From: Kangiella sp. TOML190
GTDB lineage: Bacteria; Pseudomonadota; Gammaproteobacteria; Enterobacterales; Kangiellaceae
DNA length: 64,000 nucleotides
Direction: 5' to 3'
NCBI RefSeq assembly: GCF_023706045.1
Contig: NZ_BQYL01000001.1
Span: forward strand, 930,001-994,000
This document shows positions 9,535 to 16,741 of this stretch, piece after piece (position 1 is the first letter of the stretch; each line of letters starts with the position of its first letter). A model generated the notes under the pieces. The model saw only the letters and a program-made list of their open reading frames with translations. It ran no database searches and was not told where the DNA came from. Position numbers and translations under genes: made by a program.

Positions 9535-10000
9535 GTTGCTGCTATTGCTAATAGGCTTGTGCACCATTACGGCTTGTGGTGGTGATTATGAAGCTGAGTT
9601 GCTAGCAGAGCGTTGGTCAAAACACGACTGGAGTCAAAATCAGCCCGAGCTGTGGTTAGATATTAATAATGACGGTGAACAAGAAAGGGCGCTGGTCGGT
9701 TTTGGAACGCGCACCGTGTTAGTGGCGGTATTGATAGAGGATGAAGTCGAGCAGGTGGATTTTGTCGAGTTTTTTATTAATAAACCCAGTCAACAGAATG
9801 CGCTCTGCTCTGCAAAAGGCCAATTGGCAATCGAAGCGCAGGATGATTCTTTGGTCGAGCAGTTTGGAGAGAACCCTGAAGGCTTTAAGTCTTGTCAAAA
9901 CTGTCAGGGATTAGTGTTAAAGGATTTTGCTGGGACTTGCTCTCCCTTTCACATCTATTGGGATCACAAAAATCAAATGCTCAGTTGGTGGCGCAACTAA
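9518..10000 (+). CDS. Putative lipoprotein of the PrsK/PrsR operon
   Basis: A 160-residue protein with a lipoprotein signal: a hydrophobic segment (IRLLLLLIGLCTIT) then the lipobox ending ITAC, with the lipidated Cys near residue 20. The mature part is acidic, contains a short DINNDGEQE stretch recalling EF-like acidic loops, and has a C-x2-C pair (SCQNC) that may form a disulfide. No family is recognised. It overlaps the PrsR-like gene by 17 bases and so belongs to the same transcript. It converges on rpiA with nine bases between them. Function unknown; a periplasmic partner of the sensor is only a guess. Confidence 0.75.
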   Translation: MVFSIRLLLLLIGLCTITACGGDYEAELLAERWSKHDWSQNQPELWLDINNDGEQERALVGFGTRTVLVAVLIEDEVEQVDFVEFFINKPSQQNALCSAKGQLAIEAQDDSLVEQFGENPEGFKSCQNCQGLVLKDFAGTCSPFHIYWDHKNQMLSWWRN

Positions 10001-10009
10001 TCTCGGTGG

Positions 10010-10681
10010 TTAAACCGCACTGGCTCGTTTTATGGTTTCCACACCGTCTTCTTTTCCCAACAATAACACGTCTGCTGAGCGTTCGGCAAAGAGTCCATTA
10101 GTTACCACTCCAACGATACCATTGAGCAGATTTTCTAGTTTCATCGGCTCATTAATTTCTAAGCCATGAAGGTCCAAAATAACGTTACCATTATCGGTGG
10201 TAAAGCCTGCCCGATAGACTGGATCGCCACCAAGCTTGACGATTTCGCGTGCCACATAACTGCGAGCCATTGGAATTACTTCTACTGGCAGCGGAAACTC
10301 TCCTAATCTGCGAACCAGCTTGGATTCATCGGCAATACAGACAAAGGTATCGGCAACTGCGGCGATAATTTTTTCGCGGGTTAAAGCGCCGCCACCACCC
10401 TTAATCAAGGCCAATAGATGGTTGGATTCATCGGCGCCGTCAACATACACTGGAATTTCGGAGACTTGGTTTAGGTCAAACACTTCGATGTCATGCGATT
10501 CAAGCCGTTTGGTAGAAGCTTCCGAGCTGGAAACGGCCCCTTTAATTTTGTGTTTTATCTTGGCAAGCTCATCAATAAAATAATTCACCGTGGAGCCAGT
10601 ACCTACACCAACTATGGCATCTTCGACCACATAATCCATCGCGGCCTTACCAACTAAAGCTTTTAGTTCGTCTTGATTCAT
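10010..10681 (-). CDS. rpiA: Ribose-5-phosphate isomerase A
   Basis: Interconverts ribose-5-phosphate and ribulose-5-phosphate in the pentose phosphate pathway. The 223 residues are the usual length. Signatures are GVGTGST near 25-31 (phosphate loop), DGADE (catalytic acid) and [11 protein letters not shown] with the active-site lysine. It lies 86 bases downstream of ygfA on the same strand and may be in the same transcript as zapA, 6S RNA and ygfA. Confidence 0.97.
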   Translation of the reverse strand: MNQDELKALVGKAAMDYVVEDAIVGVGTGSTVNYFIDELAKIKHKIKGAVSSSEASTKRLESHDIEVFDLNQVSEIPVYVDGADESNHLLALIKGGGGALTREKIIAAVADTFVCIADESKLVRRLGEFPLPVEVIPMARSYVAREIVKLGGDPVYRAGFTTDNGNVILDLHGLEINEPMKLENLLNGIVGVVTNGLFAERSADVLLLGKEDGVETIKRASAV

Positions 10682-10767
10682 ACTGTCCCCGCAGCAAATG
10701 CATTTTGCAATTATTGTAAATCAAGCGCTTGCTGATTGTAAGTCAGCGCTGGAAGGATTCTTCGATT

Positions 10768-11373
10768 TTAATCTTGAGAAGGAAACTTTAAAAAGTAAGA
10801 AGGCGTTGCAACCGCATCCATGGTGACATCCCAACTTTGCAATGGTACTTGGCTTACCTGCTGAAAATTGTAGGCTAACCCAATAAGTAAAGGGCGTTTT
10901 TGCTGCTTTTTAAAATTACTTAACACTGAGTCATAATAGCCGCCGCCCATGCCTACTCGATTGCCAAGATTATCGAAAGCGACCAAAGGCATAAAAATCA
11001 CATCCAATTGGCTGGGACGGATCGCGTCTTTAATATTGGCAGTTGGTTCCAAGATCCCAAACGGGCCTTTTTGCACTGACTCTTTGCCCTCATAGGGTAA
11101 AAACCACATGCCTCGCTTTTTGTTGGGAAATACTTTCGGTAGGAAACTATGTTTATTGAGCGATTTAGCGTATTCGATCAAAGGCCAGCAACTGATCTCG
11201 CCTTTAATCGGCAAATAAAAGGCAAAGTTTTGGTGATCTTCAATAATTTTTGCAGCAGACAGGTGACCCAAAAGTGCCAGCGCCGAGCGCTCCATAAAGG
11301 GTTTGGTAAGGGTGTTACGTTGATGTTTAATGCGCGCTCTTAAATGATTTTTTTGCGCGATTGCTAAATTCAT
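10768..11373 (-). CDS. ygfA: 5-formyltetrahydrofolate cyclo-ligase
   Basis: Uses ATP to turn 5-formyl-THF (folinic acid) into 5,10-methenyl-THF. The 201 residues fit the family. The N-terminal basic helix is RARIKHQRNTL and the ATP/folate-binding signature MGGGYYD lies in the C-terminal half, preceded by MPLVAFD. It starts a few bases downstream of the 6S RNA 3' end on the same strand, the arrangement known from many gammaproteobacteria, where ygfA is read through from ssrS. Confidence 0.95.
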   Translation of the reverse strand: MNLAIAQKNHLRARIKHQRNTLTKPFMERSALALLGHLSAAKIIEDHQNFAFYLPIKGEISCWPLIEYAKSLNKHSFLPKVFPNKKRGMWFLPYEGKESVQKGPFGILEPTANIKDAIRPSQLDVIFMPLVAFDNLGNRVGMGGGYYDSVLSNFKKQQKRPLLIGLAYNFQQVSQVPLQSWDVTMDAVATPSYFLKFPSQD

Positions 11374-11377
11374 TAAA

Positions 11378-11552
11378 AACCCAGACTGCCGTTGTAGGTA
11401 GAGGCCCTAGAACCCAAAGGTTCAGGGGGGAAACCAGGCGGATGATCAGGCTTTCCGGTCGAAACGGACTTGCACAACACTTCCTAGCTAAGGCTTCCCT
11501 AAAAAAATATTATCGGCTCAAGAACGTTCGCTACTGACGAACAGTCCAGGCA
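11378..11552 (-). ncRNA. ssrS: 6S RNA
   Basis: 6S RNA mimics an open promoter and sequesters sigma70 RNA polymerase in stationary phase. The minus strand between zapA and ygfA carries it. The two ends form a 9-bp closing stem (CCTGGACTG with CAGTCTGGG, two wobbles). The conserved 5' arm segment TTGAGCCGATA and the matching 3' region with CCTTTGGGTTC are present. Length (about 175 nt) and position directly upstream of ygfA are as expected. The ends are estimated from the closing stem and the -10 box upstream. Confidence 0.93.
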
Positions 11553-11557
11553 AATAC

Positions 11558-11563
11558 AGTATA
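11558..11563 (-). promoter_or_regulatory. -10 box of the 6S RNA promoter
   Basis: TATACT on the minus strand, about seven bases before the inferred 6S RNA 5' end. It lies just beyond the zapA stop codon. Confidence 0.6.
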
Positions 11564-11569
11564 ACATAA

Positions 11570-11911
11570 CTAGTTATTTGCGAGCTCGATTTGTTTGCAA
11601 CTTTCTAAAGAGTGATCAATTTTATCGCTCAAACTCTGTAGCTTGTTGTTTATTATAGAGATTTCTTCTGGGTTAGAGTCGGACTTACTTAACAATTCAT
11701 AACTTAAGTTTAAGGCAGCCATCACGGCGATCCGCTCCAAACCTAGTACTTTGCCGGATTCTCGGATTTCACGCATGCGTTTATCTAAAAAGTTAGCCGC
11801 TTGCAGCAATTGTTGGTGTTCGCTTTCAGGGCTCGCCACTTGAAATTCTTTGCCAAGAATCGAGATATTGACGGGAATGACTTTCTCACTGGAGTTTTTT
11901 GAACTGGACAT
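11570..11911 (-). CDS. zapA: Cell division protein ZapA
   Basis: ZapA binds FtsZ and bundles protofilaments at the Z ring. The 113 residues include the N-terminal beta region VNISILGKEFQVASPESE, which is typical of ZapA, followed by helices (LDKRMREIRESGKVLGLERIAVMAALNLSYEL, described here only by its ends) and a C-terminal coiled coil from about 70 on. It follows the small coiled-coil gene by 28 bases and precedes 6S RNA. Confidence 0.93.
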   Translation of the reverse strand: MSSSKNSSEKVIPVNISILGKEFQVASPESEHQQLLQAANFLDKRMREIRESGKVLGLERIAVMAALNLSYELLSKSDSNPEEISIINNKLQSLSDKIDHSLESCKQIELANN

Positions 11912-11939
11912 AGCGTTGTCTTAAATTGATAAGATAAGA

Positions 11940-12143
11940 TTACATCGAGCGTAAACGATGGATCATAAGATCGATTTGTTTACGAGCCGATTCGTTTTTA
12001 TTTACAAGCTGCTCTTTTTCGCTCAGCATCTGATTGACCTGATTACGCAAAGCCGTATTCTCAGCATTAATTTTATCAAACTGTTCAATTAGACCATTGA
12101 TTTTATTTTCTAATAGTTCCAATTGGGATAGTGAATTTGCCAT
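11940..12143 (-). CDS. ZapB-like small coiled-coil protein (TIGR02449 type)
   Basis: A 67-residue, almost entirely helical protein with leucine/asparagine heptads (LELLENKINGLIEQFDKINAE), similar to the short coiled-coil proteins found beside zapA in many gammaproteobacteria. ZapB links ZapA to the nucleoid-terminus protein MatP, and a divisome role is inferred from the pairing with zapA. It is divergent from ygfB across 188 bases. Confidence 0.82.
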   Translation of the reverse strand: MANSLSQLELLENKINGLIEQFDKINAENTALRNQVNQMLSEKEQLVNKNESARKQIDLMIHRLRSM

Positions 12144-12331
12144 ATTCCTTAGACAGTTATAATCATTTATTAAAGCATACTATAAGGTTCAGCGCTTGGC
12201 TGGTCAATCTTTGCTCAAGGTAAATTGCACGAAAAAGCCAATAATTATGCCTTTTTGACATTTAAACTGGGATTTCACTAGGGCAAAGGGTAAACTTAGG
12301 GCTCTTATTTGGCGCCCAATGAGATCCGAAT

Positions 12332-12892
12332 GTGATAGCTTATTCTCAAGTAAATGAACTCTGTTTAACCTACCTTCCTGATTTATCCGCATCCCAATTG
12401 GCGGGAATGTTACATGGTTTGGTGACCAATGGCTATGTCCCCAAAGAGGGTTTGTGGCATCAAGAGTTGGCCGATTTTTTGAATTCTGGCGATCCCCTGC
12501 CAGCCGAAGGATTGGAAGGTTTAGAATCCTTATTGGCCTTTACCCAAAAAGACTATCAGGTTGATTCCTTCAGTATTGATTTGATTCTACCCGAAGACGA
12601 TTATCCGCTGCCCCAGCGAGTGGCGGCGATTGGCGATTGGGCGCAAGGTTTTTTAACCGGTTACGGTTTAATTAAGCAACAAAAAGAACTTGAAGGTGAT
12701 GCCAAAGAAGCACTGCAAGATCTGGCGCAAATTGCTCAAATCGACAGTAACGCCGAAGAGGTTGAAGAGTTGGAAGAGGCCTATATGACCATTTGTGAGC
12801 ATCTAAAAATGTCAGCACAAATTATCTTTGCGGCCAATCAGCCTGAGCCGACAGCTACCGCTAACAATAGTAATAAAGAGTCTATTCACTAA
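12332..12892 (+). CDS. ygfB: UPF0149 family protein YgfB
   Basis: A 186-residue acidic protein of the YecA/YgfB family. The pattern SASQLAGMLHGLVTNG near the start and the central IGDWAQGFLTGYGL are diagnostic. In Pseudomonas a YgfB homologue affects ampDh3 expression and beta-lactam tolerance; whether that applies here is unknown. It uses a GTG start. It heads the ygfB-pepP-ubiH-ubiI operon, with pepP three bases after its stop. The C-terminal tail (about 165-186) is low complexity and likely disordered. Confidence 0.93.
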   Translation: MIAYSQVNELCLTYLPDLSASQLAGMLHGLVTNGYVPKEGLWHQELADFLNSGDPLPAEGLEGLESLLAFTQKDYQVDSFSIDLILPEDDYPLPQRVAAIGDWAQGFLTGYGLIKQQKELEGDAKEALQDLAQIAQIDSNAEEVEELEEAYMTICEHLKMSAQIIFAANQPEPTATANNSNKESIH

Positions 12893-12895
12893 TTT

Positions 12896-14209
12896 ATGCA
12901 AGCGATCAATTTTGCCGCCAGACGCAAGCGTTTGATGCAATGGATGGGGCCAAATTCCATTGCTATTTTGCCCGCCGCAAGTGAGAAAGTTCGTAGTCGC
13001 GATGTTAATTATCCTTATCGACAAGACAGTGATTTCTGGTATTTGACCGGCTTTAATGAGCCAGAAGCGGTGGTTGTGTTGATCCCCAATCGTAAGCATG
13101 GGGAATTTATTTTATTTAATCGCGAAAAAGATCCCATGCAAGAAACTTGGCATGGCAAACGCCTTGGCCAAGAAGGTGCTATGGGATATCTTGCTGCGGA
13201 CGATGCTTTTCCCATCACGGATATCGACGATATTTTGCCCGGTTTAATGGAAGGCAAGGAGCGGATCTATTTTGAGTTGGGGGTCAATCCTGAGTTTGAT
13301 CAACAAATTTTGGAGTGGCGCAACCAACTCAGCCAGCCGCAGAATAAATCAGTAGCGCGTCCAGGCGAGATGATCGATCTTAAGCATCATCTACACGAAA
13401 TGCGTCTGATCAAAACTCAAGCCGAAATTCAGCGGATGCGCTTCGCGGCCAATGCATCGGCCAAAGCGCATAAAGCTCTGATGAGTGCTTGCGCTGCTGG
13501 TAAAAGCGAGGCCGATATGGAAGCCGAGTTGCTCTATCATTATGCCAAAAACGCTTGTCGTAATGCTGCCTATCCGTCGATTGTGGCGGCAGGCGATAAT
13601 GCCAATATTTTGCACTATATTGAGAATGATAGTGCACTCAAGGATGGTGAATTGCTACTGGTGGATGCGGGTTGCGAGTTTGAATATTATGCTTCGGATA
13701 TTTCGCGCACCATTCCGATCAGTGGCCAATATACCGAGCCGCAAGCGCAGCTCTATGATCTGGTGCTTAAAGCGCAACTGGCTGCGATTGAGATGGTTAA
13801 ACCTGGCAACCATTGGAACGATATTCACGACAAGGCGGTTGAGGTCATTACTCAAGGTCTAATCGAGCTAAAAATCTTGAAAGGGAGCCTAAAGGATAAT
13901 CTTGCCAAGGAAACTTACAAAGAATTTTACATGCACAAAACTGGCCATTGGTTGGGTTTGGATGTGCATGATGTTGGCGACTATCAGGTACATGGGCAAT
14001 CGCGCCTACTCGAGGCGGGCATGGTGTTGACCGTTGAGCCGGGAATATACATTAGCAAAAGCAATCGCAAAGTTGCAAAGAAGTGGCGCGGTATCGGCAT
14101 TAGGATTGAAGATGACGTGGTTGTGACCAAAAAGGGTTACGATATCTTATCCAAAGCAGTGCCTAAATGCAGAGACGAGATTGAGCGATGGATGCAACAA
14201 ACGGCGTAA
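12896..14209 (+). CDS. pepP: Xaa-Pro aminopeptidase (aminopeptidase P)
   Basis: Removes N-terminal residues preceding proline; two-metal M24 peptidase. The 437 residues comprise an AMP_N domain (about 1-130) and a pita-bread domain. Metal ligands are visible as Asp in LLVDAGCE, Asp in YASDISRTIP, His in HKTGHWLGLDVHD, Glu in VEPGIYI and Glu in RIEDDVVV. It overlaps ubiH by 22 bases, so translation is probably coupled. Full length and intact. Confidence 0.97.
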   Translation: MQAINFAARRKRLMQWMGPNSIAILPAASEKVRSRDVNYPYRQDSDFWYLTGFNEPEAVVVLIPNRKHGEFILFNREKDPMQETWHGKRLGQEGAMGYLAADDAFPITDIDDILPGLMEGKERIYFELGVNPEFDQQILEWRNQLSQPQNKSVARPGEMIDLKHHLHEMRLIKTQAEIQRMRFAANASAKAHKALMSACAAGKSEADMEAELLYHYAKNACRNAAYPSIVAAGDNANILHYIENDSALKDGELLLVDAGCEFEYYASDISRTIPISGQYTEPQAQLYDLVLKAQLAAIEMVKPGNHWNDIHDKAVEVITQGLIELKILKGSLKDNLAKETYKEFYMHKTGHWLGLDVHDVGDYQVHGQSRLLEAGMVLTVEPGIYISKSNRKVAKKWRGIGIRIEDDVVVTKKGYDILSKAVPKCRDEIERWMQQTA

Positions 14210-15411
14210 ATTTAGAATCGAATTACCCTCTAGTCATTGTCGGTGGCGGGCTGGTCGGTGCTACTCTTGCGATCAGTTTAAAAGCTATTGGGATCAGTCC
14301 CTTGGTTGTTGAGCCTTTTGCTATCGATAGCGAGCAGCAGCCCAGTTTTGATGATCGCAGTGTGGCTTTGTCGTTAGCGTCTTTGAATGCTCTGTCTGAA
14401 TTGGGCTTAACTCAGGTTTTACCCTTTCTAAATCCGATACATCATATCCACGTTTCCGATCAGGGACATTACGGCTTCACTAGAATTCATGCCCAAGACT
14501 ACGGTTTTGATGAGCTGGGTGCTGTGGTAGAAAATTTTCGGTTAGGACAAGCGTTAATTAGCTCCTTGACTCAGCATGGAATCGACTACTGCTGTCCGGC
14601 GCGAGTTACTAAAATTGAACAAAGCAAGCCAGAAAATAATGCTAATCAGGCGCTATTAACCCTTGTCAGTGAAGAGCAGTCTTACCAAGTGAAAACGCCT
14701 CTGGTTATTTTGGCCGATGGCGCTCGCTCGCAATTAAGGGAGTCGTTAGCTTTTGAAGCAAAACTGACCGACTTTAAAGCCGAGGCGATCGTGTGCAATA
14801 TACAAACGCAACAGCCCCACCAGAACCGGGCATTCGAGCGTTTCACCAATACAGGCCCGCTAGCGTTATTACCCTTATCCAGTAATCGCTTATCGGTGGT
14901 TTGGTCGCAACCGAAGGCCGAAGCGCAAGCTTTATTGAGCGCCTCAGTGAGTGATTTTGGCAAAGCGCTAACAGATGTTTTTGGTGCACGTTTGGGGAAG
15001 GTTACTAGGGTTGGCAGACGCCAGTCTTTTCCGCTGGTGCAGTTGGTGACTGACAATACCATCAAAGGGCGCTGCTTATTGATGGGTAATTCGGCCCAGT
15101 CATTACACCCGATAGCAGGCCAAGGATTGAACTTGGCCATCCGTGACATAATGGCGTTTCAAGCTTTTGTTGCCACTAAATTAGCAAGCGATCCACAAGC
15201 AGATCTGGGCGATTACCAATGGTTAAACCAATACCAGCAAGCGCGCCAAGCTGATCGTCAGCATACGGTATGGATCACCGAATCTTTGGCAAGGCTGTTT
15301 GCCAATGACTCGAAACTTTTGTCGGTGAGCCGTAACCTATTAATGAAAGCGGTGGATATAGTGCCAATCGCCAAAGAAACATTAGCGAAAAATGCTATGG
15401 GCTTTCGATGA
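14188..15411 (+). CDS. ubiH: 2-octaprenyl-6-methoxyphenol hydroxylase
   Basis: FAD-dependent monooxygenase of ubiquinone synthesis. The 407 residues carry the FAD motif GGGLVG at 19-24, the DGARS segment in the middle and the second FAD motif GNSAQSLHPIAGQGLNL. The GNxAQ form, rather than GDAAH, marks UbiH within the UbiH/F/I/VisC family. It sits between pepP and a second hydroxylase, the standard gammaproteobacterial order. The assignment to UbiH over UbiF rests on that motif and the position. Confidence 0.92.
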   Translation: MDATNGVNLESNYPLVIVGGGLVGATLAISLKAIGISPLVVEPFAIDSEQQPSFDDRSVALSLASLNALSELGLTQVLPFLNPIHHIHVSDQGHYGFTRIHAQDYGFDELGAVVENFRLGQALISSLTQHGIDYCCPARVTKIEQSKPENNANQALLTLVSEEQSYQVKTPLVILADGARSQLRESLAFEAKLTDFKAEAIVCNIQTQQPHQNRAFERFTNTGPLALLPLSSNRLSVVWSQPKAEAQALLSASVSDFGKALTDVFGARLGKVTRVGRRQSFPLVQLVTDNTIKGRCLLMGNSAQSLHPIAGQGLNLAIRDIMAFQAFVATKLASDPQADLGDYQWLNQYQQARQADRQHTVWITESLARLFANDSKLLSVSRNLLMKAVDIVPIAKETLAKNAMGFR

Positions 15412-15424
15412 AAGGGTTTGCTAA

Positions 15425-16603
15425 ATGAAACACTATGATTTGATTATTGTTGGTGGTGGCATGGTGGGCTTGGCACTCGCCGGCCAATTAAAAAGCAGCC
15501 AGCTTAAAGTGGCGCTGATAGACTCTAAGGGGATCGAACTCGATTGGAGTCAAGGCTATGATCTGCGGGTTAGCGCCATTACCCGCGCTTCTGAAAACCT
15601 GTTTAAACAGGTCGGCGCTTGGCCCTTGATTGAAGCCAACCAAAAATCGCCTTATCAGAAGATGTCTGTCTGGGACGGCGAATCTAGCCAAGGCTCAATT
15701 GAGTTTAAGGCCACTTCTATTGGTGAAGATAACCTCGGGCACATCATCGAAAATCGAGTATTAAGAAAGGCTTTGTATCAGTCTGGTCAAAGTGCTAGCA
15801 ATATCGATTATTATTTTGAGCGCCAATGTCAATCGGTTGACTATCAAGCAGAGCACGCCGAATTGCTGTTAGCCGATGGCGAGCGACTTACGGCTAAACT
15901 GTTGGTAGCTGCCGATGGAGCTTTCTCTTGGCTCAGGCAAAATTCAGGAATAGAAGTTAGGGAAAAACCTTATGGCCATAAAGCTTTAGTCGCGACCATT
16001 AAAACCGAGCAAAGTCATGAAGCTACTGCTTTTCAACGTTTCGATCAGCATGGCCCTTTAGCCTTTTTGCCCTTACCCGATCCTAATTACTGCTCAATCG
16101 TCTGGTCCACCAAGGAATCTTTCGCCGATTATTTGTTGCAGCTTGAGCCCGAGGATTTTGAACAGCAGTTGCAACAAGACTTCGAACAACGGTTAGGAAC
16201 CGTTACTTTAGCTAGCCAAAGACTGGCGTTTCCACTTATCGAAAGGACTGTTGCAACCAGTATCCAGCCACGACTCGCTTTGATTGGCGATGCCGCTCAC
16301 ACCATTCACCCCTTGGCAGGTCAGGGCGTTAACCTAGGATTTGCTGATGCTAAGGTATTGGCAGAAACTATTCTCAAAGCTGCGGCTAAAACAAAAGATA
16401 TTGGTAGTTTAGCTTGTCTAAGGCCTTATCAACGCCAGCGCCAAGGAGATATTTGGCTGATGCAACAAGCGATGCAAAGCTTTAAAAGCTTGTTTGAGCA
16501 GACTCATCCAGCGGTGCAAACGGCGCGAGCTTGGGGTATGAAACTACTTGATAAGCAGCCAGCTCTCAAACAACAAGTAATTAAAAAAGCTTTAGGCTTC
16601 TGA
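15425..16603 (+). CDS. ubiI: Ubiquinone-synthesis FAD hydroxylase (UbiI/VisC type)
   Basis: A second FAD-dependent aromatic hydroxylase of 392 residues, acting on the octaprenyl ring (C5 hydroxylation if UbiI). FAD motif GGGMVG is at about 10-15, DGAFSWLR in the middle, and GDAAHTIHPLAGQGVNLG in the C-terminal half is the classic UbiF/UbiI/VisC signature. It lies 13 bases after ubiH and ends the operon. Choice of UbiI rather than UbiF or a generalist UbiM follows from position after pepP-ubiH. Confidence 0.87.
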   Translation: MKHYDLIIVGGGMVGLALAGQLKSSQLKVALIDSKGIELDWSQGYDLRVSAITRASENLFKQVGAWPLIEANQKSPYQKMSVWDGESSQGSIEFKATSIGEDNLGHIIENRVLRKALYQSGQSASNIDYYFERQCQSVDYQAEHAELLLADGERLTAKLLVAADGAFSWLRQNSGIEVREKPYGHKALVATIKTEQSHEATAFQRFDQHGPLAFLPLPDPNYCSIVWSTKESFADYLLQLEPEDFEQQLQQDFEQRLGTVTLASQRLAFPLIERTVATSIQPRLALIGDAAHTIHPLAGQGVNLGFADAKVLAETILKAAAKTKDIGSLACLRPYQRQRQGDIWLMQQAMQSFKSLFEQTHPAVQTARAWGMKLLDKQPALKQQVIKKALGF

Positions 16604-16741
16604 TTTTATCACCTAACTTATTGATTTTTATCAAAAGTTGTATCCATTTGTAGCAAGTTTATACTTTTTTCGCAGTTTCACTTTCCATTCAGGCACGGCG
16701 GGTTATACTTGGTCAGTTATTAAGATCAAGGGTGTTATTTG

